DNA of 45,976 bases from Spongospora subterranea f. sp. subterranea (taxonomy: Eukaryota; Endomyxa: Phytomyxea; Phytomyxea; Plasmodiophorida), in NCBI GenBank assembly GCA_049724395.1, contig JAUGWO010000242.1, forward strand, positions 1 to 45,976, written 5' to 3'. The notes beneath the pieces are model-generated. The model was not told the origin of the DNA. It was given only the letters and a program-made list of their open reading frames with translations, and ran no database searches. The number at the start of each line of letters is the position of its first letter. The first letter of the stretch is position 1. Below are positions 1 to 10,357 of this stretch, piece after piece. A program made the translations under genes and the position numbers.

Positions 1-608
1 ACCGCTCTTCTAAACGATCGCAGTGCCCTCAGACAGCAATTAACTGCTCTTCAGTCTCTTTTGCCACCACCACCAGGTAAATCCCTGTATTGACTGAACA
101 ATCGGGTTACATTTCTACCATATTGTTGGGTTTCCCAAATTCTTTGTTTTCGATAATGTGGCTTCAGTCTGATTGAGTTTGATTGTGAAAATGTACTGAC
201 ACTTGACTAGCGGCAGGTATTTCAAAGAAAAAGCACATTCGTTACAAAAAGGGCACAGCCAAGGTCGATACACGTCTGTTTTTGGACGAAATCGCGGCCA
301 ATCTTTACAAAAAGTTCTCGTTCAACAAAAAATTCAAAAACACAAGAATTCAGATAATGTGAAGTACGAGATCTGCCAAGGCAATGTTGATTTGAAGGAC
401 GAGTTCTCGGAGAATGAATGGGCGCTCTTGTTGAAAATGCACAAGTATAGGAACAATGGGCTCCATGGCCAACGACGAGGGCACGTACCGTATGTCGTTC
501 CCTACGAACTTTACGACCTTAATCGCATTCGTGCCATCGCCGTCAACGCTGATTCAATCACTGTTGATAATCAACTCGACGTAGTTGATGAGAATGCCAT
601 CTCATCTG
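1..608 (+). pseudogene. Partial coiled-coil-family gene, copy A (left arm, outer)
   Basis: Carries the end of exon 1 (1-77, encoding a proline run just before the splice site), the conserved phase-1 intron (GTAAAT to CTAG, about 78-210), and the start of exon 2, which ends at the CATCTCATCTG junction with the gypsy fragment. The exon-2 product matches copy E (9617-9986), with a helical stretch and an LKDEF-type motif. The complete relative is 4186-5036. The retained intron shows spread at DNA level, not by reverse transcription. It is a partial, decayed copy. Confidence 0.7.
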
Positions 609-1945
609 AAAATCATACCAATTGCGAAATCGGAGGCGTCAGTTTCAACCAAACAAGGAGATGCGGCGCAGAAATGAGCCAAAACTGGCGCCCTGGTGAA
701 AGCTTGCTTAAGTGCATCGAAAGCCTCCTGATGAACCGATTGCCATGAGAATGGTACATCTTTCTTGGTCAGTGCATAAAGTGGCGCTGCAGCGAATATT
801 GCGCGATGAAGTCGCGATAGAAGTTGACAAAACCCAAGAAGCATTGAACCCCCTTGACAGATGTAGTTTGCCATGTTAGAGGTTTTTTCCGGGTCCATCT
901 CTACGCCTTGCGGGCTGACGATATAACCCAAGAACTCCACGCGTTGAACCCCAAAAGCGCAGTTCTCCAGCTTGGCGAATAATTTGTTCTCACGTAACTT
1001 CTGTAACACCACCTCAACATGCTCATCAACATTTGCTGAATATATCAAAATGTCGTCCAAATTGACGACAAACTTGCCCAGGCTTTCTTGAAACGTCTCG
1101 TTCACAAATCTTTGGAATGAGGCTGGTGCATTCTTTAGACCAAATGGCATTACTTGATATTCAAAATGTCCATTCTTGCAGTTGAAAGCGGTTTTCCATT
1201 CATCATTTGGTTTGATCCGAATCAAATTGTACGCGCCGCGTAGATCAATCTTCGTGTAGACTTTGGCGCCCGCGAGTTGTTGTAATATGTCATCGATGAG
1301 GGGTAGCGGATATGGTTCACGCTTGGTGATGTTGTTCAGGGACCGATAGTCGACACACAATCGCAAAGAACCATCCTTTTCCTTTACAAAGAGGATTGGC
1401 GCTCCAAGAGGGTATTGGAAATTCCTCATAAATCCTCGTTCCAGATTATCTTGAATATGTTCTTGCAGTACGGGATCTTCTTTTGCTGATATGAATTAGC
1501 AGGGCTTATACGGGAGAGCTCCTGCATCGTCCTCGAGATTGATAGCGCAGTCGACACCGGGTCGATGTGGTGGCAGACTCTCTGCACCTTGCTTGAAGAA
1601 GACGTCGGCGAACCCGGCATATTGGATCGGAAGTTGGACCGCTTTGTGATCCGCCTCATTCTCATCGAAGATTTTGCCTGGAGATCCCACCTCGTCCATT
1701 CTTGCTGTGTCCAGCTGGAGAACCGCCGGCGGTAGTGCATCTTCACGACAAGAATTGAGGAGACGAGCGGCGATTGTGAGGTTCTGCCAATCAATGAAGG
1801 GGTTGGCATGTTGAAGGAACGCCATACCGAGGACAATTGGGTTTGCCGGACTGTCGATCAGGAAGAACTTGGCGCGAAACTGGATAGAGGCGATGGAAAT
1901 CTGAAGAAGGTGAGTTTGGTGTGTTACTGCCCGAGATGTCTGCAA
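609..1945 (-). mobile_element. Ty3/gypsy pol fragment (protease end, RT, start of RNase H), broken
   Basis: On the minus strand, 1945-1496 encodes the end of an aspartic-protease-like segment and linker (VLGMAFL, HRPGVDCAINL). Then 1429-609 encodes reverse transcriptase blocks ([50 protein letters not shown]), ending at the beginning of RNase H (ETDASDFAIGM). LTRs, gag and integrase are absent. It is a fossil with several breaks, cut off at both ends and embedded in the composite element. It abuts the Harbinger fragment at about 1946-1965. The copy in the other arm is 8268-9616. Confidence 0.85.
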
Positions 1946-1964
1946 TCGATACGGTGAGAGGGAT

Positions 1965-2260
1965 TTGGTATTAACCTTTGATCACAAGAGGCAAATCAGA
2001 TTCCTCATTGCTGGATGGCCTGGATCTGTACATGACACGACTGCATGGGAGTCGGGCGATTTGTACCGAAACCCCACTAAACACTTTTCACCGGGGCAGT
2101 ATCAGTTTGGAGATTCTGGATACAGATTAACCAAGTACATGATCACGCCTTTCAAGCAACCTGCTGCGTCGCAACCTGAACATGAGGAATTCAACCTCAG
2201 ACTGTCCAGAGGGCGGGTCATTTCCGAGCATGGAAACGGGGTGTTACTTTGATGAACTGA
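1965..2260 (+). mobile_element. PIF/Harbinger transposase fragment (DDE_4 core)
   Basis: A 95-codon open frame matches the C-terminal half of a Harbinger DDE nuclease: GWPGSVHDTTAWESG, then FGDSGYRLTKYMITPF with the second catalytic Asp region, then SEHGNG near the expected final Glu. The first Asp block and the rest of the ORF are missing. It is not closely related to the intact Harbinger at 20065-22679, whose protein differs strongly. The region after it (2260-2373) is open but unlike a transposase. The inverted copy is 7953-8248. Confidence 0.75.
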
Positions 2261-2379
2261 CTTTCTCATTTAATCAACTCTATGTATCGTTGGAAAGCCC
2301 TGCAAAATCCAGAAGAATCGTTTTTGTCGATCGTCAATCAGACAAGGCGCCCTCTATTGTTCTGTTTTCATGACGATTG

Positions 2380-2700
2380 TTCTGTATTGATTGCCATTAT
2401 TTTCATCAAATGGATCTCCCGATTCTTCTCTATTGATTGTCGATTGTCGCCATTATAATCATTAAGTGGATCAACCGATTCTTCTTTATTGATTGTCGAT
2501 TGTCGCCATTATCATCACCAAGTGGATCAACCGATTCTTCTTTATTGATTGTCGTTGTCGCCATTATCATCATCAAGTGGATCACCCGATTCTTCTCTAT
2601 TGAATGCCGATTGTCGCCATTATCATCATCAAATGGATTACCCGATTCTTCTCTATCGATCTTTGATTGTCGCCATTATCATCATCAAATGTTTGTGGAT
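2380..2700. repeat. Minisatellite, ~54-58 bp unit, about five to six copies
   Basis: Imperfect tandem copies of a unit containing CGCCATTATCATCATCAA and GATTCTTCTCTATTGATTG. Unit starts fall near 2450, 2507, 2561, 2614 and 2672. The open frames across it come from unit lengths near a multiple of three and are not treated as genes. The reverse complement is at 7510-7835 in the other arm. The following 2700-3000 holds no gene that I can see. Confidence 0.85.
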
Positions 2701-3000
2701 ATCCCAGGTTTTCGACTACACAATTGCCCCACATTCAGATTTTTGACTTCAGAAATCTGACCTCCACACGGAACGAATTTCTGTGGGTTTATTCTTTGTT
2801 TTACGGGAATTTGTTGGTAAATTGACTCACTATTGAGGGTTATTGACTCACTATTGTGGGCACTTGAGTCACTTTACTTTCAAGGATTATCGTTTGGAGG
2901 AGTCATCTTCATGTAGTTACACCACAATGTTTTAGCATTCCCTGAAGCATTTCATTATCAAATTTATTTCCGATTCAGTGTCCATTATTGTTTTCGCTTC

Positions 3001-3482
3001 CAGATGAGATGGCATTCTCATCAACTACGTCGAATTGATTATCAACAGTGATCACATCAGCCTTGACGGCGATGGCACGAATGCGATTAAGGTCGTCAAA
3101 AGTTCGTATACTTGTGCATTTTCAACAAGAGCGCCCAATCTTTCTCCGAGAACGCGTCCTTCAAATCAACATTGCCTTGGCCGATCTCGTACTTCACATC
3201 ACCGAAACTCGGGTTTTTGAATCTTTTGTTAAACGAGAACTTTTTGTAAAGATTGGCCGCGATTTCGTCCAAAACAGACGTATATCGACCTTGCTGCGTC
3301 CTTTTTGTAATGAATGTGCTTTTTCTTTAAAATACCTGCCGCTAGTCAAGTGTCAGTACATTTTCACAATCAAACTCAATCAGACTGAAGCCACATTATC
3401 GAAAACAAAGAATTTGGGAAACCCAACAATATGGTCTAAATGTAACCCGATTGATCAGTCAATACAGGGATTTACCTGGTGG
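3001..3482 (-). pseudogene. Partial coiled-coil-family gene, copy B (left arm, inner)
   Basis: Inverted relative of copy A. It has exon-2 sequence from the CATCTCATCTG junction, then the same intron (CTAG to GTAAAT), and stops within the proline codons of exon 1 at 3482. Beyond that point the sequence is an unrelated copia gag fragment. Copy B shares an ~80 bp internal deletion with copy D. It is an incomplete copy acting as one terminal inverted repeat of the composite. Confidence 0.7.
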
Positions 3483-3846
3483 TCATTAACTCATACTGCT
3501 TGAAGATTTGCACTGCCCGTTTAGCAAATGGGACAAGTGCATCCCTATTTCCGTCAAATCTTTTTATAGGTATTGATAACCTTGATATATAATCTTGGTC
3601 TCTGGAATCGAAAGATTGTTGACTATCGATGTCCTCGGACGCATAACTTGACCGCTTCGCCTTTAACCGGAGATATAGTTCAATCTGCTGTCTCCTTTGC
3701 TCCGCTGCTAAACACCTTTCTAATTCGTCATCGGGAAGATTCATGGTTGAATCGATATCTACGCCATCATTGTCATAGGAGTATTGAACTTGCTGTGGTG
3801 AGTATTTCATGTCATCTTCATCCACCGGCATTCCTAATCCGTTCAT
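3483..3846 (-). mobile_element. Ty1/copia-like gag N-terminal fragment, broken
   Basis: A minus-strand frame starting at 3846 gives an acidic, Gln-rich N-terminus followed by IKRFDGNRDALVPFAKRAVQ, which resembles the start of a copia gag core. It is cut at 3482/3483 where the composite arm begins. The rest of a copia gag/protease lies on the opposite strand at 5440-6490, so the two pieces may be parts of one old element separated by an inversion. The family call rests on weak motifs. Confidence 0.5.
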
Positions 3847-4185
3847 TCTGGAAACGACCTCCGGCGCGTTATTCGACTGTTAATCTAACAAGTTGAATAG
3901 AAAAGTGTTTATTTCTGGATATTTAGATCATATAAGTGAACTTCTTGTGTTATCGCGGAATAGACGTCGTCGCCGTGTCAACAATTTTTGAGCCAAATCA
4001 ATCTTTTGGGCCATTTTAAACTCTCCGCGCGGTGGAGTCTGGAGATGCTCTAAAATGTTCCTTGTTCACTTTCTACTATTTCATATCAACTTTCAGAAAG
4101 ATTTACTAAAAGAGGGACGTAAAAAATGGAAACTTCATCAAAAATCAATTAATTCATAATTGGAGGAAAATTTATGTCTTAATAT
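3847..4185. other. AT-rich intergenic stretch, no gene seen
   Basis: About 340 bp downstream of the coiled-coil gene. I see no open frame with recognisable content, no tandem repeat and no clear terminator or promoter. Confidence 0.6.
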
Positions 4186-5036
4186 TTAAGGGTCGTGTGA
4201 GCCATTGTCGGAGGAGTCACTCTGCGGCGTCACAACATTTAGTTGTTCTGGCGAATTTACAAAGTGGGACCTTTGAGCAATTTCTTTGAGCAGCACTTTG
4301 TCTCTGGCCGACGCTAAGGAAACAACCCTAAACGTCCCATCCTCCTCGCAATTTAACTCCGAGTGGAGCTCCTTGTTAACCGATGTATTCCGTTTTTTTA
4401 AAAATCTCCAATGCTCTGCTGAAAATACATCTTTTAAGTCCTGTTGAACAAACCTTCCATGGGCTGGTTGGTTGGGCAATTCCGCTGCTTTGAAAACATC
4501 TTCAATAATCGGAGCATCTCGAAAAGTCCAAGGAACTAGCAAAGGGATTGATAAACAGAATACATGCACATGCAACGAACTTACATTCATAGTTGTCGGA
4601 CAGACTCCGAGCAACAGAATTAAGATATTTGCGCCACTCCATACACAGTTTGTCGCTCGTGTAAAACTTATGACGGGAACGGCTGACTAGACAAATATCA
4701 ATATATCAAACTCAATCAAAGTGTGTGGAACATTATCGAATAAAGAATTTGGTAAACGCAACAGCATGGTAAAAATGTAACCCGATTGTTCAGTAAATAC
4801 AGGGATTTACCTGGTGGTGGTGGCACGCGAGCCTGAAGGTTGAGGGTATTTATCAGCTGATAGAGGGCAATCTGATCCTGTATAAGAGCGGTGACTCTAG
4901 AGGTACAAACACGTATGAGATCTTGATTGTTGTCTCTCTCCGCTTGGGCAAGTGCCGCATTGGCAGCCGGTAATTTCTCCTGTGCACCCGCGAGTGCTGC
5001 CTCTGCTGCTTCTATTTTCTGGTTCAGATCATCCAT
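4186..5036 (-). CDS. Three-exon coiled-coil protein of unknown function (complete family member, copy C)
   Basis: I do not recognise this family. Exons are 5036-4811, 4686-4585 and 4535-4186. Introns are 124 nt (GTAAAT..CTAG, phase 1) and 49 nt (GTAAGT..CTAG, phase 1). The total is 678 nt, or 225 residues plus TAA. Residues 1-70 are an Ala/Glu/Gln-rich coiled coil beginning MDDLNQKIEAAEAALAGAQ, followed by four prolines at the first splice site. Exons 2-3 encode a mixed helical region (WRKYLNSVARSL) with QDLKDVFS, and an acidic, Ser/Asp-rich end. The start at 5036 is preferred over an in-frame Met at 5078 because the other family copies also begin there. Copies A, B, D and E are partial relatives. 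A short helical header plus a separate downstream module recalls CR/RHS-type effectors, but that comparison is weak inference. Confidence 0.72.
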
Positions 5037-5115
5037 TGACAATCGGAGACAATTTGATGTGGAGAGTCCGTCGATCAATCAATATCTTTTTGACTAACGG
5101 TGACACGTAATCCGC
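5037..5115 (-). promoter_or_regulatory. Conserved 5' flank of the coiled-coil gene family
   Basis: The sequence upstream of the start codon of copy C matches the flank upstream of copy E (10358-10457). Shared blocks include CTCCGTCGATCAATCAAT, TGACTAACGGTGACACGTAA and CCGCGGACAT. Similarity stops just beyond CCGCGGACAT in both. A non-coding block kept at two loci suggests a core promoter or 5'UTR copied with the gene. I see no clear TATA box. Confidence 0.5.
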
Positions 5116-5440
5116 GGACATTCATCACCTGTCATTTCATGAAGTTGCTGAACCCAGACAGCGCGAGAACGCCCACGACCAGTGATCGCTTTAAGGCGCA
5201 CCACCTTCCGGACGCAATCGCCAGCCCGAGAAACTGACTTTTGGTTCATGTCCATAATAGGCGATAAGGAAGATGGAAGCCCAATTGAGCAGTTGCCCAT
5301 CCTGGTGACACAATCAGATGTTAAGAAAGACATTAGGGCGAGGACGTTAATCTGAATGCACCTTCTAACGGACGAACCCGCCTTTTTATCGGGAGTACAA
5401 GATTAAGCTACTGCTGCTTGGTGTTGGAAAGCCCTGTGGG
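5116..5440. other. Spacer between the coiled-coil gene and copia fragment
   Basis: Contains a 79-codon minus-strand open frame (5094-5333) with a basic stretch but no family match that I recognise and no splice support. I treat it as unproven. No repeat or mobile element is evident. Confidence 0.4.
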
Positions 5441-6490
5441 ACTTTTTCAATCCACAGAATATCGCATCAATAATGCATGCAACAGAACCCAATTATTTTC
5501 CAGAATTATTGGACTGCAGGCAAGGAGCGAATGAATCAATTGCCATGTTTGTCAGAAGATTAGAGAAATCTGCTGGTAAGATACGTTCCATTCTCCCGGC
5601 ACCATACGGAAATTAGAACAGTCGTTTACAAACACTAATTTTATTGATGAGGGTTAAGTCATGCTATGACAATGTCATCACTACAAACACCAGCCAGATG
5701 GTATTAATGTCCCACCCATTGCTGCGGTTAAGGCGAATGTTATTGCAGGAGGAATAACGGCAATGAATGCGCAGATTGATGAACTGAGGCATTCATTGCC
5801 GTTATACCACTCTCGAATTCTAAAAGTCGTTGGATTTTTGTAGTCGCATTTCCTCCTGCAATAACGTCGCCTTAAACGCAGCAATGGGAAGGACATTAAT
5901 ACCATTTCATATTCAAAAGGACTTTCAGAATTCGAAAAATACCCGATTTTGTAAATATTGCCATGCTTTCAAATGTTTCAAAGAAACAGGTTGGCGCCTA
6001 CATCCTGAACTAAAGAGACAGGGAATATTGACGGATAAGCTTATTGTTTACTCTGCGTCGTCGGATCACATTGTCGGCTCCTCTAAGCAATGGTTAATTG
6101 ACTGTGGCTGTAATCATCATATCACAAATGATGCAGAACTACTTTTAGAACCCAAACCATGTTCGAGTAGGGTGTCGTTGGGAGATGACCATGTGTTGGA
6201 GTCTGGGAAGATTGGTTCTGTTCCAGTTATGTTGGGAGCAAAGCAAGCGGTGATGGAATCGGTAATTCACGTCCCCTCCATGGGAAAGAATCTTCTGTCA
6301 GTTGGGATGAGCTGCAAAAGAGGTCTCTCGTTCTTCTTTAATCAAGACAAATGTTATATTTCCGAATCTGTTTCAGCAATGCCATTAGGTCATGTTATCA
6401 CAGAAGTGCCACGAATCAATGGATTGTACTCCCTTCCATGTAGTTGCTGCAAACCTCGATCGCATCCCGAAGCAGAATTCAATGTCAATT
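5440..6490 (+). mobile_element. Ty1/copia-like gag-protease fragment, broken
   Basis: Plus-strand pieces include a gag-like segment (FPELLDCRQGANESIAMFV, about 5490-5570), a Cys/His knuckle-like FCKYCHAFKCFKETG followed by LHPEL (about 5945-6015), and a copia protease core (WLIDCGCNHHITND then VSLGDDHVLES, about 6090-6210) ending with a typical SVGMSCKRGLS stretch. Integrase, RT and LTRs are absent. It ends where gene copy D begins at about 6490. It is a fossil with several breaks, apparently old. Confidence 0.7.
5697..5906. repeat. Nested inverted repeat (hairpin within hairpin)
   Basis: Outer arms 5701-5753 and 5851-5903 are reverse complements with only a few mismatches, sharing GTTATTGCAGGAGGA and CCCATTGCTGCG. 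Inside the loop a second perfect pair, CGGCAATGAATGC (5758-5770) and GCATTCATTGCCG (5789-5801), forms another stem. It lies within the copia fragment, so it may be a local inverted duplication of gag sequence. Confidence 0.75.
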
Positions 6491-6496
6491 ACATCA

Positions 6497-7211
6497 AATT
6501 GTTTCCGATTGTCAATGGATGAGTTAAGCGATAAAATAGAAGTAGCAAAGGCGGAACTCGCGGCTGCAAAGGCGGCACTTGCCCAAGCGGAGAGAGACCA
6601 AGAATCAAGATCTCATACTGGCTTATGCCGCTTTAGTCAACTCTCATGCCTCTAAAGTCACCGCTCTTATAAACGATCGGAGTGCCCTCAGACAGCAATT
6701 AACTGCTCTTCAGTCTCTTTTGCCACCACCACCAGGTAAATCCCTGTATTGACTGATCAATCGGGTTACATTTAGACCATATTGTTGGGTTTCCCAAATT
6801 CTTTGTTTTCGATAATGTGGCTTCAGTCTGATTGAGTTTGATTGTGAAAATGTACTGACACTTGACTAGCGGCAGGTATTTTAAAGAAAAAGCACATTCA
6901 TTACAAAAAGGACGCAGCAAGGTCGATATACGTCTGTTTTTGGACGAAATCGCGGCCAATCTTTACAAAAAGTTCTCGTTTAACAAAAGATTCAAAAACC
7001 CGAGTTTCGGTGATGTGAAGTACGAGATCGGCCAAGGCAATGTTGATTTGAAGGACGCGTTCTCGGAGAAAGATTGGGCGCTCTTGTTGAAAATGCACAA
7101 GTATACGAACTTTTGACGACCTTAATCGCATTCGTGCCATCGCCGTCAAGGCTGATGTGATCACTGTTGATAATCAATTCGACGTAGTTGATGAGAATGC
7201 CATCTCATCTG
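6497..7211 (+). pseudogene. Partial coiled-coil-family gene, copy D (right arm, inner)
   Basis: Has the family start codon at 6521 (MDELSDKIEVAKAELAAAKA), an extra Ala-rich heptad relative to copy E, the proline run before the splice site at 6736, the conserved intron with GTAAAT..CTAG ends, and exon-2 sequence up to the CATCTCATCTG junction at 7211. It shares the ~80 bp internal deletion of copy B. It is a partial, decayed copy that forms the inner terminal inverted repeat of the right-arm composite. Confidence 0.7.
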
Positions 7212-7509
7212 GAAGCGAAAACAATAATGGACACTGAATCGGAAATAAATTTGATATGAAATGCTTCAGGGAATGCTAAAACATTGTGGTGTAACTACAT
7301 TGAAGATGACTCCTCCAAACGATAATCCTTGAAAGTAAAGTGACTCAAGTGCCCACAATAGTGAGTTAATAACCCTCAATAGTGAGTCAATTTACCAACA
7401 AATTCCCGTAAAACAAAGAATAAACCCCCAGAAATTCGTTCCGTGTGGAGGTCAGATTCTGAAGTCAAAAATCTGAATGTGGGGCAATTGTGTAGTCGAA
7501 TAACCTGGG

Positions 7510-7835
7510 ATATCCACAAACATTTGATGATGATAATGGCGACAATCAACAATCAATAGAGAAGAATTGGACAATCCATTTGATGATGATAATGGCGACA
7601 ATCAAAGATCGATACAGAAGGATCGGGTAATCAATTTGATGATGATAATGGCGACAATCGGCATTCAATAGAGAAGAATCGGGTGATCCACTTGGTGATG
7701 ATAATGGCGACAATCGACAATCAATAAAGAAGAATCGGTTGATCCACTTAATGATTATAATGGCGACAATCGACAATCAATAGAGAAGAATCGGGAGATC
7801 CATTTGATGAAAATAATGGCAATCAATACAGAACA
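7510..7835. repeat. Minisatellite, ~54-58 bp unit (right-arm copy)
   Basis: Reverse complement of 2380-2700, with the GATAATGGCGACAATC core repeated about five to six times. It differs from the left-arm array in individual units, so the two arrays have drifted since duplication. The non-coding stretch 7212-7510 matches 2700-3000 and holds no gene. Confidence 0.85.
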
Positions 7836-7952
7836 ATCGTCATGAAAACAGAACAATAGAGGGCGCCTTGTCTGATTGACGATCGACAAAAACGATTCTT
7901 CTGGATTTTGCAGGGCTTTCCAACAATACATAGAGTTGATTAAATGAGAAAG

Positions 7953-8248
7953 TCAGTTCATCAAAGTAACACCCCGTTTCCATGCTCGGAAATGACCCGC
8001 CCTCTGGACAGTCTGAGGTTGAATTCCTCATTTTCAGGTTGCGACGCAGCAGGTTGCTTGAAAGGCGTGATCATGTACTTGGTTAATCTGTATCCAGAAT
8101 CTCCAAACTGATACTGCCCCGGTGAAAAGTGTTTAGTGGGGTTTCGGTACAAATCGCCCGACTCCCATGCAGTCGTGTCATGTACAGATCCAGGCCATCC
8201 AGCAATGAGGAATCTGATTTGCCTCTTGTGATCAAAGGTTAATACCAA
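7953..8248 (-). mobile_element. PIF/Harbinger transposase fragment (right-arm copy)
   Basis: Inverted copy of the fragment at 1965-2260, keeping GWPGSVHDTTAWES and FGDSGYRLTKYMITPF in one open frame of 95 codons. It differs from the left copy by very few residues, which suggests the arm duplication is recent relative to the age of the fragment. It is truncated at both ends. Confidence 0.75.
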
Positions 8249-8267
8249 ATCCCTCTCACCGTATCGA

Positions 8268-9616
8268 TTGCAGACATCTCGGGCAGTAACACACCAAACT
8301 CACCTTCTTCAGATTTCCATCGCCTCTATCCAGTTTCGCGCCAAGTTCTTCCTGATCGACAGTCCGGCAAACCCAATTGTCCTCGGTATGGCGTTCCTTC
8401 AACATGCCAACCCCTTCATTGATTGGCAGAACCTCACAATCGCCGCTCGTCTCCTCAATTCTTGTCATGAAGATGCACTACCGCCGGCGGTTCTCCAGCT
8501 GGACACAGCAAGAATGGACGAGGTGGGATCTCCAGGCAAAATCTTCGAAAAGATTGAGGCGGATCACAAAGCGGTCCAACTTCCGATCCAATATGCCAGT
8601 TTCGCCGACGTCTTCTCCAAGCAAGGTGCAGAGAGTCTGCCACCACATCGACCCGGTGTCGACTGCGCTATCAATCTCGATGACGATGCAGGAGCTCTCC
8701 CGTTTAAGCCCTGCTTTTCATATCAGCAAAAAAAGATCCCGTACTGCAAGAACATATTCAAGATAATCTGGAACGAGGATTTACCAGGAATTTCCAAGAT
8801 CCCCTCTTGGAGCGCCAATCCTCTTTGTAAAGAAAAAGGATGGTTCCTTGCGATTGTGTGTCGACTATCGGTCCCTCAACAACATCACCAAGCGTGAACC
8901 ATATCCGCTACCCCTCATCGATGACATATTACAACAACTCGCGGGCGCCAAAGTCTACCCGACGATTGATCTACGCGGCGCGTACAATTTGGCTCGGATC
9001 AAACCAAATGATGAATGGAAAACCGCTTTCAACTGCAAGAATGGACATTTTGAATATCAAGTAATGCCATTTGGTCTAAAGAATGCACCAGCCTCATTCC
9101 AAAGATTTGTGAACGAGACGTTTCAAGAATGCCTGGGCAAGTTTGTCGTCATCTATTTGGACGACATTTTGATATATTCAGCAAATGTTGATGAGCATGT
9201 TGAGGTGTTGAGGTGGTGTTACAGAAGTTACGTGAGAACAAATTATTCGTCAAGCTGGAGAAATGCGCTTTTGGGGTTCAACGCGTGGAGTTCTTGGGTT
9301 ATATCGTCAGCCCGCAAGGCGTAGAGATGGACCCGGAAAAAACCTCTAACATGGCAAACACCTACATCTGTCAAGGGGGTTCAATGCTTCTTGGGTTTTG
9401 CCAACTATCGCGACTTCATCGTGCAATATTCGCTGCAGCGCCACTTTATGCACTGACCAAGAAAGATGTACCATTCTCATGGCAATCGGTTCATCAGGAG
9501 GCTTTCGATGCACTTAAGCAAGCTTTCACCAGGGCGCCAGTTTTGGCTCATTTCTGCGCCGCATCTCCTTGTTTGGTTGAAACTGACGCCTCCGAATTCG
9601 CAATTGGTATGATTTT
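8268..9616 (+). mobile_element. Ty3/gypsy pol fragment (right-arm copy), broken
   Basis: Inverted copy of 609-1945. It holds the protease-end segment (8268-8710), then RT blocks ([41 protein letters not shown]) and the start of RNase H at about 9590 (ETDASEFAIGM). It is a fossil with several breaks, not all shared with the left copy. No LTR is seen. It abuts gene copy E at 9617. Confidence 0.85.
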
Positions 9617-10357
9617 CAGATGAGATGGCATTCTCATCAACTACGTCGAGTTGATTATCAACAGTGATGAAAGCAGCGTTGACGGCGATGGCACGAATGC
9701 GATTAAGGTCGTAAAATTCGTGGGGAACGACAATACGGTACGTGCCCTCGTCGTTGGTCAGCAATACGCCATGGAGCCCATTGTTTGTATACTTGTGCGT
9801 TTTCAACAAGAGCGCCCATTTTTTCACCGAGAACTCGTCCTTCAAATCAACATTGCCTTGGCCGATCTCGTACTTCACATCATCGAAACTTGGGTTTTTG
9901 AATCTTTTGTTGAACGAGAACTTTTTGTAAAGATTGGCCGCGATTTCGTCCAAAAACAGACGTGTATCGACCTTGGCTGTGCCCATTTTGTAACGAGTGT
10001 GCTTTTTCTTTGAAATACCTGCCGCTAATCAAGTGGCAGTACATTTTCACAATCAAACTCAATCAGACTGAAGCCACATTATCGAAAACAAAGAATTTGG
10101 GAAACCCAACAATATGGTAGAAATGTAACCCGATTGTTCAGTCAATACAGGGATTTACCTGGTGGTGGTGGCAAAAGAGACTGAAGAGCAGTTAATTGCT
10201 GTCTGAGGGCACTGCGATCGTTTATAAGAGCGGTGACTTTAGAGGCATGAGAGTTGACTGAAGCGGCATAAGCCAGTATGAGATCTTGATTCTTGTCTCT
10301 CTCCGCTTGGGCAAGTGCCGCCTTTGCTACTTCTATTTTATCGCTTAACTCATCCAT
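9617..10357 (-). pseudogene. Partial coiled-coil-family gene, copy E (right arm, outer)
   Basis: The longest of the partial copies. It starts at 10357 with MDELSDKIEVAKAALAQAE, and its coiled coil ends in four prolines at the splice site near 10161. The conserved intron follows (GTAAAT..CTAG, about 10160-10026), then exon 2 with KVDTRLFLDEIAANLYKK, GNVDLKDEFS and EGTYRIVVPHEFYDL, matching the tail of the complete copy C in layout. At 9617 it meets the gypsy fragment at CATCTCATCTG, so the native C-terminus is lost. Its 5' flank to 10457 also matches the flank of copy C. Confidence 0.72.

Larger units (their letters stand above)
1..3482 (+). repeat. Left arm of large inverted duplication (composite element copy 1)
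   Basis: This ~3.48 kb segment reappears in reverse complement at 6731-10232. Matching points keep a nearly constant coordinate sum (10213-10233), so the two arms are collinear with few indels. From left to right it holds a partial coiled-coil-family gene (1-608), an antisense gypsy pol fragment (609-1945), a Harbinger transposase fragment (1965-2260), a minisatellite (2380-2700), 300 bp of non-coding DNA, and a second, inverted partial copy of the same gene (3001-3482). Both gene fragments break at the same internal motif, CATCTCATCTG, so they act as long terminal inverted repeats of the composite. The arm runs off the left edge of the window, so its true outer end is unknown. Confidence 0.85.
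6731..10232 (-). repeat. Right arm of large inverted duplication (composite element copy 2)
   Basis: Reverse-complement copy of 1-3482 with the same order of parts: gene fragment 6497-7211, non-coding DNA, minisatellite 7510-7835, Harbinger fragment, gypsy pol fragment, gene fragment 9617-10357. Unlike the left arm, both of its ends continue into a complete first exon of the gene family (start codons at 6521 and 10357). The inner gene copies of both arms (3001-3482 and 6497-7211) share the same ~80 bp internal deletion that the outer copies lack. The whole composite was therefore duplicated as a unit, not assembled twice. Confidence 0.85.

Noticed and set aside
203-748. 181-codon plus-strand frame as a single gene
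   Set aside because: It begins inside an intron end, uses a shifted frame and runs into antisense gypsy RT sequence.
2437-2760. 107-codon frame in the left-arm minisatellite
   Set aside because: Follows the tandem repeat. The inverted copy has different frame structure.
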